Shown: positions 1 through 5,926, numbered from the stretch's first letter. The stretch: DNA of 6,302 nt from DATKMG01 sp035541995 (GCA_035541995.1 DATKMG010000030.1:1-6302), one strand, 5' to 3'. Notes: generated by a model not told the origin, from the letters alone. Made by a program: numbers and translations.

Positions 1-422
1 TCGTAAGACGTGCGCTTGACATCAATAACAGGAACAACCGCAACCCTTCCGGCGGCTCTCGCCTTATCTACGGCGCCGAAGACATCGACAATTTCCCAGA
101 TGCGGGAGACCAGGAGTACGGCGGCTCCCCCGAGCACAAGGTAGGCTCCTGTGTCAGCGGTTGATGTGTAGCTTGCGCTGGAGGCGTCAGAAAGTATGAC
201 GAGGTATCCCGCTATTTCCATCCCCCAACCGGCAAGATCCCCGATCAGGAAAGGTGTGCCATTCTCGCCGACGTAGTACTGACCCGACCCAAAGCCAAGC
301 AGGATGGCGAGGAGGTAAGCGGGTGTCGAACTCTTGGGCGGTGGCGTAGTCTGGGCAAACACAGAACCCGCTGCCAGAAAAACCAACAGCATCAACAAGA
401 CTACCTTGACCAAACGAGACAC
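1..422 (-). CDS. Exported membrane protein, P13/TM2-like, partial (C-terminus beyond left edge)
   Basis: This open frame starts at a GTG (422-420) and runs off the left edge; 140 residues are visible. The start is chosen because a near-perfect Shine-Dalgarno AAGGAGGT (plus-strand positions 429-436) sits six bases upstream and a textbook signal peptide follows: basic N-terminus (MSRLVK), hydrophobic core at about residues 6-20, and an AxA-like site VFA|QT after residue 23. The mature part begins with a Pro/Ser/Thr linker and then shows a hydrophobic stretch with GFGSGQYYVG at residues 43-52, two further hydrophobic segments at about 57-77 and 93-108, and RIWEIVDVFGAVDKA at 107-121. A glycine-rich GQ(F/Y)Y turn followed by a late R-IW--VD motif is what I recall for small P13-type and TM2/DUF5683-like membrane proteins; that assignment is from memory. 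It lies 100 bases after the lipoprotein gene on the same strand and may be co-transcribed with it. Function unknown, probably in the envelope. The reading frame is well supported; the family name is tentative. Confidence 0.75.
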   Translation of the reverse strand, partial: MSRLVKVVLLMLLVFLAAGSVFAQTTPPPKSSTPAYLLAILLGFGSGQYYVGENGTPFLIGDLAGWGMEIAGYLVILSDASSASYTSTADTGAYLVLGGAAVLLVSRIWEIVDVFGAVDKARAAGRVAVVPVIDVKRTSY

Positions 423-428
423 GTGGAT

Positions 429-436
429 ACCTCCTT
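429..436 (-). promoter_or_regulatory. Strong ribosome binding site deciding a GTG start
   Basis: The minus strand reads AAGGAGGT, an almost full anti-16S match, six bases before the GTG at 422. It fixes the start of the partial exported protein, since no ATG in this frame lies near the signal peptide. Confidence 0.75.
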
Positions 437-442
437 TAAGTT

Positions 443-462
443 GGCCCTGCTTCTGCAGGGCC
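443..462 (-). repeat. Perfect 8-bp hairpin just upstream of a ribosome binding site
   Basis: GGCCCTGC (443-450) pairs perfectly with GCAGGGCC (455-462) around a four-base loop. In the minus-strand transcript it ends six bases before the Shine-Dalgarno site of the partial exported protein gene and lies about 60 bases after the lipoprotein stop codon. There is no T-run on the exit side in the minus direction, so it is not a canonical intrinsic terminator. It could attenuate the distal gene, stabilise the mRNA 3' end of the lipoprotein, or shape the leader. The structure is seen; the role is inferred. Confidence 0.5.
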
Positions 463-522
463 CGACTGGTATCGATTTCTTTGGACCAACAATATTCACG
501 CGCCCACCTCGACCATATGGAC

Positions 523-1050
523 TCAGTTGCGGAGCTGGACAGGTTGCATCTGGAGCTTGAGCGAGTCCGGAAGATCCTGAAGCAGGACGATCATGAGGCT
601 GTCCTTGTCGGACTGGAGGTAGCTTCCATCGCTGCCGAGCTGTGCGTTGACCTTATCCGGCGACAGGGTCCACATAGCGCCTGTCAGGGGATCGACGATG
701 AGCCACCCGAGCAAACCACCGATGAAGATGTTTCCAACGATGTACCAGCCCACGTTAACGTCGGACTTCAGCATCACTTCCTGTGCCTTATACCCGCTCT
801 TTTCGATCTTGATCTTGTAGGTGGCTCCCTTGAAGAATCCATCTCCCTTCTTCAGGCTCGCAGTGGCAGGAGTCTGAGAATTGAACACCTGGTTTCCGTT
901 TGAATCCAAGATCGTGACGGTTGCCTGAGTGGGTTCGGAGGCGATATTCACCTTCTGGTCCCCGCCTGCGATGATCGACGCACAGCCGATAAACGCCACC
1001 AGGGTAACGACGGCCGCGGCTGCGTAGCAGAGGCTCTTTGCTTTCTTCAC
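523..1050 (-). CDS. Outer-membrane or periplasmic lipoprotein with PEGA-like domain
   Basis: A 175-residue protein with a lipoprotein signal: MKKAK basic start, hydrophobic core at 8-21, and a lipobox-like FIGC with the lipidated cysteine at residue 23. The mature N-terminus C-ASIIAGGDQKVNIASEP (23-40) followed by ATVTILDSNGN, TPATASLKKG and YKIKIEKSGYKAQEV is the pattern of PEGA-like surface domains, short beta folds that usually tether or decorate the envelope. A hydrophobic, glycine-rich segment VGWYIVGNIFIGGLLGWLIVDP (about 100-121) and then GAMWTLSPDKVNAQL follow; this combination is common in small bacterial lipoproteins of unknown function. The start is GTG: an ATG two bases upstream (1052) is out of frame and meets TGA at once. 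AAGGAG at 1058-1063 gives seven-base spacing. The next gene on the strand is the partial exported membrane protein, so a two-gene envelope operon is likely. The exact role is unknown; there is no sign of an enzyme. Confidence 0.8.
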   Translation of the reverse strand: MKKAKSLCYAAAAVVTLVAFIGCASIIAGGDQKVNIASEPTQATVTILDSNGNQVFNSQTPATASLKKGDGFFKGATYKIKIEKSGYKAQEVMLKSDVNVGWYIVGNIFIGGLLGWLIVDPLTGAMWTLSPDKVNAQLGSDGSYLQSDKDSLMIVLLQDLPDSLKLQMQPVQLRN

Positions 1051-1057
1051 ATTGGTG

Positions 1058-1063
1058 CTCCTT
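1058..1063 (-). promoter_or_regulatory. Ribosome binding site for the lipoprotein GTG start
   Basis: AAGGAG on the minus strand lies seven bases before the GTG at 1050. It settles the choice of GTG over the overlapping out-of-frame ATG at 1052. Confidence 0.65.
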
Positions 1064-1098
1064 GGTTATTCATCCCGACTTCTCAGTGACAGCGAGAG

Positions 1099-1142
1099 AC
1101 CGGAACCCGGTTTACGGCAGCGTAAGCCATACACCGGTGTAT
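1099..1142. repeat. Cluster of three short dyads upstream of the lipoprotein gene
   Basis: Three inverted repeats are packed in 44 bases. ACCGG/CCGGT lies at 1099-1103 and 1107-1111. TTACG/CGTAA lies at 1112-1116 and 1121-1125. A perfect 14-base palindrome ATACACCGGTGTAT lies at 1129-1142. They sit between the transposase remnant (stop at 1157) and the lipoprotein start (1050), where its promoter is expected. They could be operators, or the degraded end of the inserted element. I see no convincing -35/-10 pair here. Confidence 0.45.
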
Positions 1143-1156
1143 TTTGAATGGGGGAT

Positions 1157-1512
1157 TCACCTATTTTTCCAAAGCAGCGGGAAGTCCGGAAATTCGGCAA
1201 CGTTCCAACGGGGATAGCACCTGAACCGATACTGCTGTGGGCTTCGGTACCCCAACGACTGGTGCGGGCGGCCGGTGCTGTACCACTCGATCCACTGCGC
1301 GATCGTCCGCTTGGCCTGAGAGAAGTCTTCAAACCTGTCCTGCCAGACGCACTCCTGCTTCAGACTGCGGAAGAACCTCTCGATGATCTCGTTCTGTTCT
1401 GCGGTCTACGGAGTGATGAACTCTTGGGTCAGCCGATAGTCGCGGCAGGCAGCGCGGACTCGTCGACTCTGGAAGATCAGCGCGTGTCGCTTCGGATGAT
1501 GGGGGCGCTTCC
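1157..1512 (-). pseudogene. IS3-family transposase (OrfB, integrase core) C-terminal remnant, frameshifted and with internal stop
   Basis: Read on the minus strand, the segment encodes APIIRSD (about 1507-1486), then, after one missing base at about 1481-1485, LIFQSRRVRAACRDYRLTQ-EFITP, a TAG codon at 1408-1406, TAEQNEIIERFFRSLKQECV, and finally QWIEWYSTGRPHQSLGYRSP-QQYR before a TGA at 1159-1157. This is the hallmark C-terminal half of IS3-group DDE transposases. RSD holds the second catalytic aspartate and IIERFF the catalytic glutamate. Intact relatives have tyrosine where the amber codon stands (FITPYTxEQN). The first catalytic aspartate, OrfA and most of OrfB are absent. Two independent lesions plus truncation mean it cannot make transposase. 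The tail after QYR does not look like the family. The plus-strand reading frame over the same DNA is only its shadow. The remnant separates the lipoprotein operon from the binding-protein operon and marks an old insertion. Confidence 0.85.
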
Positions 1513-1582
1513 ACTAGGTCCCTTCGTGGTCGTCTCCCGATATCCGACGCACACCGCTCCTCGGTTGGCGCCAGGCAAGTGG

Positions 1583-1614
1583 CTTTGTTTGTTTCTTTGG
1601 TGGGTCAAACAAAG
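1583..1614 (-). terminator. Inverted repeat after the binding-protein gene, possible terminator
   Basis: CTTTGTTTG (1583-1591) pairs perfectly with CAAACAAAG (1606-1614) around a 14-base loop. In the minus-strand transcript it begins about 23 bases after the stop of the substrate-binding protein. The nine-base stem is AT-rich and no T-run follows, so it is a poor intrinsic terminator. It might instead be a terminal repeat of the decayed insertion element next to it. The repeat is seen; the function is uncertain. Confidence 0.35.
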
Positions 1615-1637
1615 GAGCACGGTTTTGGGAGATTACC

Positions 1638-2612
1638 TCACTCGAGATACGGACTCAAAAGAAATCCGGGTCGGACACGATTTCCATGAATACCCCGGCT
1701 GAGGTTTAGAGGCGATCCAGCGCCTAAATTGCGGCGAAAGATGTCCCCATAGTCCCCCACGGCCTTAAGGACGACCTTCTGCCATCCTCCTGTGAGACCC
1801 AGTTCGGGTGCTTCTATTGGCATGGCTCCGGCGCCACCTGCGTACCAGCGGCTTTCCTGACGCTCGCCGCTGATCAATGCATACACTATCCAGGCGACCA
1901 GACCGGACCATCTGGCGTCAACTGTCCCCGTGGCGGCGATCACTGGAAAGTCCGATAGGGTTTCAGGAAGGATTCGGCTGGCGAGGCGACGAACTTCTTC
2001 CCTGTTCCGGATTGCTGCCAGATCCGTGATCTCGCCGACGATTGCGTGGCAATTTTGCGCTGCGTACGCATCAACCATTTCCCCCTCTTCGGAGAAAGGG
2101 CGGCGAAGGACGCTACAGCCAGTGCTGTCGCAGAACGCGTTCAGCCCTCTTTCGGAAGGGCTGCCGATCAAGAAACAGACGGTTTGCTTCTCAAGGTCCT
2201 TCAGGTGTTGGACATTGGAATCTCCAGGCACCATCACACCCTGGGATTCAACAAAAACCGGCGACCCTGGGACGATGAGACCGGCGAGGTGGTGGTCCGA
2301 GATTTCCGAACCGGTGAGGAACAGGATATCATCCGACATTGCTCCCTGGAAAAAGTCTGCTTCCGTCGCATAGGCGTGAAACTCAACCTTACTGGGGGAA
2401 TTCAGGACAGCAGCCGCGATCGCTCGGCAAATATCGATTTCCAGGCCGTGCCAGCCCGCTTGGCCGCTCTGTTCCGCCAACCCTGGACGGGCCACTCCGC
2501 CGCAATGGAGGACACCTCTTTCCTCAACGCGCTCGACAATCGATTGTGCCCAGACGGGAACAGTCCAAGCCCATAGGCCGATGACAACAACTAAGCATAG
2601 GAGAACCCGCAT
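1638..2612 (-). CDS. AapJ-like periplasmic amino-acid-type substrate-binding protein, orphan
   Basis: A 324-residue exported protein. The signal peptide has a long hydrophobic core and a cleavage site VWA|QS after residue 22. It matches the family-3 periplasmic binding proteins of polar amino-acid ABC importers, closest in layout to AapJ (usually about 340 residues). Seen: RGVLHCGGV at 32-40, GLEIDICRAIAAAVL at 56-70 (AapJ: GLDVDFCRAVAAAV type), KVEFHAYATEADFF at 75-88, KQTVCFLIGSPSERGLNAF at 142-160, and the diagnostic tail VGDYGDIFRRNLGAGSPLNL at 285-304. Aligned from memory, the arginine that clamps the ligand carboxylate is Gly101 here (FLTGSEIS), and the acidic residue for the amine is Glu194 rather than Asp. 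The ligand may therefore not be a standard amino acid. AAAGGA at 2619-2624, six bases before the ATG, supports the start. It follows the secreted phosphoesterase by 93 bases on the same strand, probably as one operon. No permease or ATPase gene lies in the window. Transport with distant partners and ligand sensing are both possible. Confidence 0.85.
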   Translation of the reverse strand: MRVLLCLVVVIGLWAWTVPVWAQSIVERVEERGVLHCGGVARPGLAEQSGQAGWHGLEIDICRAIAAAVLNSPSKVEFHAYATEADFFQGAMSDDILFLTGSEISDHHLAGLIVPGSPVFVESQGVMVPGDSNVQHLKDLEKQTVCFLIGSPSERGLNAFCDSTGCSVLRRPFSEEGEMVDAYAAQNCHAIVGEITDLAAIRNREEVRRLASRILPETLSDFPVIAATGTVDARWSGLVAWIVYALISGERQESRWYAGGAGAMPIEAPELGLTGGWQKVVLKAVGDYGDIFRRNLGAGSPLNLSRGIHGNRVRPGFLLSPYLE

Positions 2613-2690
2613 GAGATATCCTTTTGAGCGTCTTTCAAGGTCGGTTCCGGCGACGCGGATCCGGACTTGCCATGGCTCGCAGCGTCAGAA

Positions 2691-2703
2691 CCTGGGCGCC
2701 AGG
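2691..2703 (-). repeat. Small intercistronic hairpin after the phosphoesterase stop
   Basis: CCTGG (2691-2695) and CCAGG (2699-2703) flank a three-base loop, two bases past the TGA of the phosphoesterase gene. There is no T-run, so read-through into the binding-protein gene is expected. It may only protect the mRNA end. Confidence 0.25.
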
Positions 2704-2705
2704 GC

Positions 2706-4751
2706 TCAGTTGGCCGCCGGATACGTACTTGGCAGCGCGTTGAAGCCTTCCGGGATCGAGTTCTTGATGGCCTGACGGACATCCTCGGGAACGATCCCGA
2801 TGGAACGAAGTCCGTGTCCGCTGTAGTGTGGAAGCGTGTTAACAATCTTTTCCGGAATCATGGCAAACGAGGCGGGGAGGGGCTTTGACTTCCCCATCAG
2901 TCGGTTCGGGTCGAAGCCTGACAGAAGGCTTTCGCTAATGGGAGAGTTCTCGTCCCGGGGCCCAAGATACTTCTGCTGAAATCCGGCCGGGCCAAGCTTG
3001 TTGAATTCCGGAGAGTTCCCGGCCTGAAGGGCCTGAGCTTCGTCGGGAAGAGTAGCCAACGACGGCAGTCCGAACACCATGTCAATCGTTTCGATCACGG
3101 AGTTATGATCTCCTTCGACGTGGGACACGGCATGGGTCCGACCAAAGGGCGAAATAAGGATCAGTGGGACCCGAACTCCCCGGGAAAGGGGCAGTCCGTC
3201 CGGTCCATAGGAGAGAATCCGGGGAGGAACGTGATCGTAGAAGCCATCTGACTCATCGTACGTAATGATAATCGCGCATTGGTTCCAAATCTCAGGTTTC
3301 GAGGCAATCGCGTTAATCACCCGGGCGACCATAGCTTCGCTAAGCTGGCGGTCAGAATACGCGGGATGATCGTCGTCCCCGGCTTTTGCTGCCTTGATGG
3401 CTGCAATTTCATCGGCAGGAGTATGGGGATTCGTAATCACCGGCGTCATCCCCATCTGATTGGAGTATCCCCCTCGGATGTAGAACACGCCCCCAGGGGG
3501 AAGACCACCATTCGTCATGTCGGTGAAGAAGTCCGTCATTCCTCTCAGGTTTGAACTGACTTGCGGGGTGTTCGCGACGTATCCGAAGTATTGGGCTCCG
3601 TCGTGATGGCTGACATAAGACGCATGGGAAGCCGTTCCGCCGGTATCCGTCGATTCCAGGGTGTATCCTTCCTGATACCAGCGCCAGTTGACCGGTGCGG
3701 TCCCTCTGGCTTGGATGTAGGGGATATCCTGCTGGACATCGGGAAGGTCAAATGCAGGATTCCGGTTGCCCGCCAGCACGGAAGTGATAGTCTTGCCGAG
3801 GAAGGTCAAGGGCAAGCTGCCGAAAGTCAGATTGGTGGCAATATTGGAATCTGCGTAGCTTTCATTGGGCCCGGCGGGTTGCCGACCACTCGTTGTGGTG
3901 TCGAACTGTGATCCGTAGAAAGGTTGAGGGTCGTTGACTAGGGGTGGCCCCTGGGTGCTGCCTGTGTGTCCATTCACGGAATACTTCTGACCATCCGGTC
4001 CGTGTTTGACCCATTGGGTCTCACCGGACTGGCCAGCCAGGATCGCGACGGCATTTGGCGTGGACGGCGTGTCTTCGGTGGCGAAGACGTTGTCGAAAAT
4101 CGTGAACCGGCTGGCCCAAAGCCACATAAAGGGGATGGTGTCGCCGTCAATATTGGACATGACCAGGCGGGCGTACTGCTTGCCTTGGGCGATGTTGGCC
4201 GCGCCCCCCTTTGAAGCGAAGCGCGTGTACTCATCCTGGGCGAATCCATCCATCCGGGCGACCCCGTCGACAACATGGATCTTGCTGGCTAGGCCTCGGT
4301 GGGAGTGATCGACGCTATCGACCACGGTGGAGTTCTGGTCAGGTCCGATCTTGAACGGCCGGACCGCGACGGGAACACCGTCAACATCGATGTATTCTTG
4401 GCTGAATCCAGGGGTCTCTGCCGCGGACCTTGGGTGAAGGCCGTCGGAATACAGACCGTTGACGCCGGGGAAGGTTCCGAATTCGTTGTCAAACGAATGG
4501 TTTTCGTTGAAAATGACAAATACGTACTTCACTTTCTCTTGCAACAGCTTGATCAATTGACTTTGGGGCACGCTCGGGTCACGCAAAGGGTCGTTGAAGT
4601 ATCCCGCAATCTCAGATTGCACGTCAGGCTGGGCGGTGACTGGTGGCATTGGGTGGTCCGATTGTGCCGCAATCCCAGGGGGGGAGGCTGCCGTCGTCAT
4701 CAGAAAGACCACAATCGCCAGCGCCATGGGAAACGGAGTGCGATTCTTCAT
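2706..4751 (-). CDS. Secreted phosphoesterase of the phospholipase C / acid phosphatase (AcpA) family
   Basis: A 681-residue protein with an N-terminal signal peptide (hydrophobic at about 9-22, likely cut at IAA|QS after residue 29). It belongs to the alkaline-phosphatase-superfamily phosphoesterases (Pfam PF04185: bacterial phospholipase C, AcpA). The metal-site motif FVIFNENHSFDNEFGTFPG spans 78-96, with E83, N84, H85 and D88. DHSH is at 148-151. ATEDTPSTPNAVAILAGQSG (224-243) is where the Ser/Thr nucleophile region lies. IIITYDESDGFYDHVPP (494-510) carries D499, E500, D505 and H506. GVRVPLILISPFG (525-537) and VEGDHNSVIETID (545-557) complete the C-terminal metal-binding half. It should hydrolyse phosphate mono- or diesters in the periplasm or outside the cell; the substrate cannot be told from sequence. 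No DUF756 repeats of the long PLCs are visible. AAAGGAG at 4759-4765, seven bases before the ATG, supports the start. It is the first gene of a likely operon with the binding protein and diverges from the LuxR-type regulator. Confidence 0.92.
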   Translation of the reverse strand: MKNRTPFPMALAIVVFLMTTAASPPGIAAQSDHPMPPVTAQPDVQSEIAGYFNDPLRDPSVPQSQLIKLLQEKVKYVFVIFNENHSFDNEFGTFPGVNGLYSDGLHPRSAAETPGFSQEYIDVDGVPVAVRPFKIGPDQNSTVVDSVDHSHRGLASKIHVVDGVARMDGFAQDEYTRFASKGGAANIAQGKQYARLVMSNIDGDTIPFMWLWASRFTIFDNVFATEDTPSTPNAVAILAGQSGETQWVKHGPDGQKYSVNGHTGSTQGPPLVNDPQPFYGSQFDTTTSGRQPAGPNESYADSNIATNLTFGSLPLTFLGKTITSVLAGNRNPAFDLPDVQQDIPYIQARGTAPVNWRWYQEGYTLESTDTGGTASHASYVSHHDGAQYFGYVANTPQVSSNLRGMTDFFTDMTNGGLPPGGVFYIRGGYSNQMGMTPVITNPHTPADEIAAIKAAKAGDDDHPAYSDRQLSEAMVARVINAIASKPEIWNQCAIIITYDESDGFYDHVPPRILSYGPDGLPLSRGVRVPLILISPFGRTHAVSHVEGDHNSVIETIDMVFGLPSLATLPDEAQALQAGNSPEFNKLGPAGFQQKYLGPRDENSPISESLLSGFDPNRLMGKSKPLPASFAMIPEKIVNTLPHYSGHGLRSIGIVPEDVRQAIKNSIPEGFNALPSTYPAAN

Positions 4752-4789
4752 CGAAGATCTCCTTTCAACCGGATTCGCCGCAACACTAA

Positions 4790-4819
4790 ACTATCGTGGA
4801 CATGCTAGATTTTGGTTAA
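4790..4819 (-). promoter_or_regulatory. Candidate promoter of the phosphoesterase gene
   Basis: On the minus strand TTAACC (4819-4814) and GATAGT (4795-4790) are separated by 18 bases, each matching four of six consensus sigma-70 positions. The predicted start would give a leader of about 30 bases. The -35 element lies inside the left arm of the 4814-4834 dyad. The match is weak and other sigma factors are possible. Confidence 0.3.
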
Positions 4820-4834
4820 TCCTGTAGATTAGCC
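4814..4834. promoter_or_regulatory. Dyad in the divergent intergenic region, candidate operator
   Basis: GGTTAATC (4814-4821) and GATTAGCC (4827-4834) form an eight-position inverted repeat (one G-T position) around CTGTA. Its size and position between a LuxR-type regulator and its divergent neighbour suit an operator for a dimeric activator or repressor. It overlaps the -35 of the candidate phosphoesterase promoter and lies about 20 bases upstream of the candidate regulator promoter. Binding by this regulator is inference. Confidence 0.4.
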
Positions 4835-4856
4835 TTCTCAGCTATTTCTGACGCCG

Positions 4857-4885
4857 TTGACGCACCGTCGCCGATTTGCTATCAG
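4857..4885 (+). promoter_or_regulatory. Candidate sigma-70-type promoter of the LuxR-type gene
   Basis: TTGACG (4857-4862) is followed after exactly 17 bases by TATCAG (4880-4885), giving five of six and four of six consensus matches at optimal spacing. Transcription would begin near 4892, which leaves a leader of about 80 bases and excludes an upstream start of the regulator frame at 4857. Confidence 0.5.
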
Positions 4886-4898
4886 TCGAATGGGGCAG

Positions 4899-4915
4899 GT
4901 CAGGGGGTCCCTGAC
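4899..4915 (+). repeat. Perfect 7-bp leader hairpin upstream of the LuxR-type gene
   Basis: GTCAGGG (4899-4905) and CCCTGAC (4909-4915) flank GGT. It lies just after the predicted transcription start and about 60 bases before the chosen ATG. It could be an mRNA 5' stabilising hairpin or a protein-binding dyad for autoregulation. There is no T-run. Confidence 0.35.
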
Positions 4916-4973
4916 GGTTGTCCGCCGACGCATAGCGCCCGGTCTCTCGAAGTCCAGAGGAGTCGAACGAACG

Positions 4974-5762
4974 ATGCCAAACGCATTTCCCCTTCCTTGG
5001 ACCCAAATCAATGATTTCCTCTTGCAGGTAGGCGCTGCGAAAAACCTGAACGAGTTCAACAACTCGGTCTGCGCTCATGTCGAGGATCTCATTCCTCACG
5101 ACTTTCCAGTTGTTTGCTTGACCAACAACCGAAATGACATGCTGAACCTTGGTATTGAAAAGCCAAATGAAACGATTGATCCCGCAACAAGCGCTGTAGC
5201 GGGTGAACAAAGCACTGTGACAGATTTCAACAGCTACTATCGATTCCGACTTCCGGTAACCGTTGGATACATATTTGCGAATCTGATTGCCGATTTTCGG
5301 CCTTTTGCCAATACAGAGTTCGTGATTGACTTCGTGAGGCCGAGAAGGATCGAACGATGTCTGGGCGGTTGGTTCCGGCGATACACCCTTGTCATCCCTC
5401 GATGTAAACCCGCTCTCCTTTTTTCCGAGAGAGAGACCGCGATAAGCAAGGTCATTGCGCCACATCTGGAGAACTTCTACGACATGCTTTGCTTGGCCGA
5501 CGAGGACCCGGCAACAGCTCGCTATCAGTCCTTCAAAATGAGAGCGGCGCGCCATGGATTGACTCGCCGCGAGCAGGAGGTGGCCTTCCTTCTTTCGGAA
5601 CGACTCTCTATGCGCGAAATCGCGGACAAGCTCTTCATCAGCCTTCGCACGGTGGAATCACACGCGATCCACATCTATGCGAAACTGGGCATCCAGCGAA
5701 AAAAAGAGTTGGCTCAATGCTTTTCCTCCGACGACGACCGGCCCGCATCTCGTTCACCTTAA
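4974..5762 (+). CDS. LuxR-family transcriptional regulator with C-terminal GerE-type HTH
   Basis: A 262-residue cytoplasmic DNA-binding protein. The C-terminal domain is a clear LuxR/GerE helix-turn-helix at residues 196-248: LTRREQEVAFLLSERLSMRE, then IADKLFISLRTVESHAIHIY and AKLGIQRKKELAQ. All the usual landmarks are there: LTxRExEV, EIAxxLxIS, TVxxH and KLGI. The N-terminal part (about 8-60, WTQINDFLLQVGAAKNLNEF and then DLIPHDFPVVCL) resembles the helix-then-strand opening of GAF-like sensor domains of such regulators. I see no receiver-domain phosphorylation site. The frame is open up to 4857, but ATG 4974 is chosen because AGAGGAG (4956-4962) precedes it, the 39 upstream residues are Arg-rich and unlike the family, and a good promoter overlaps 4857-4885. 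It diverges from the phosphoesterase/binding-protein operon and is its natural candidate regulator. The long minus-strand frame over the same DNA is a shadow. The signal it senses is unknown. Confidence 0.88.
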   Translation: MPNAFPLPWTQINDFLLQVGAAKNLNEFNNSVCAHVEDLIPHDFPVVCLTNNRNDMLNLGIEKPNETIDPATSAVAGEQSTVTDFNSYYRFRLPVTVGYIFANLIADFRPFANTEFVIDFVRPRRIERCLGGWFRRYTLVIPRCKPALLFSERETAISKVIAPHLENFYDMLCLADEDPATARYQSFKMRAARHGLTRREQEVAFLLSERLSMREIADKLFISLRTVESHAIHIYAKLGIQRKKELAQCFSSDDDRPASRSP

Positions 5763-5824
5763 GGTCCAAACGAGAGGCTATTTCCGCCCCCCTGAACAGG
5801 TAGCTCCGACGTCACACCCTTGCA

Positions 5825-5877
5825 GGCACAGGGGGACAAATTCAGTACTTCTTACGGATGAATTCCCTTGGTGTGCC
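5825..5877. repeat. Long imperfect inverted repeat with REP-like core
   Basis: The arms pair in three blocks. GGCACA (5825-5830) pairs with TGTGCC (5872-5877). GGG (within 5831-5835) pairs with CCC (5865-5867). AATTCA (5839-5844) pairs with TGAATT (5859-5864). The loop is 14 bases. The left arm contains GGGGGACAAATTCAGTACTT, which resembles the GGGGACAGATT-type motif I recall in dispersed repeats near REP-associated tyrosine transposases. That likeness is from memory and unverified. Confidence 0.4.
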
Positions 5878-5926
5878 AGATTAGGGTCTTGGCAAGGAAA
5901 CGCAATTTAGAAAGTCTTAGGAGAGC

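Noticed and set aside
334..903. A 189-codon plus-strand open frame across the lipoprotein and the gene to its left.
   Set aside because: It is antisense to two minus-strand genes with signal peptides and good ribosome binding sites; a shadow frame.
1148..1702. A 184-codon plus-strand open frame over the transposase relic.
   Set aside because: It is antisense to recognisable IS3-group transposase sequence and runs into the end of the binding-protein gene; the translation has no family features.
2046..2576. A 176-codon plus-strand open frame inside the binding-protein gene.
   Set aside because: Antisense to a protein with clear AapJ-family signatures; no start signal or domain of its own.
4299..4808. 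A 169-codon plus-strand open frame over the 5' end of the phosphoesterase gene.
   Set aside because: Antisense to the NENHSFDN metal-site motif region; composition is that of a shadow frame.
4842..5555. A 237-codon minus-strand open frame covering most of the LuxR-type gene.
   Set aside because: It is antisense to a gene with an unmistakable GerE helix-turn-helix; its own translation shows no motif and no Shine-Dalgarno site supports its start.
5756..5765. Ten-base palindrome ACCTTAAGGT at the regulator stop codon.
   Set aside because: Too short and without flanking stem or T-run to be a terminator; likely chance.
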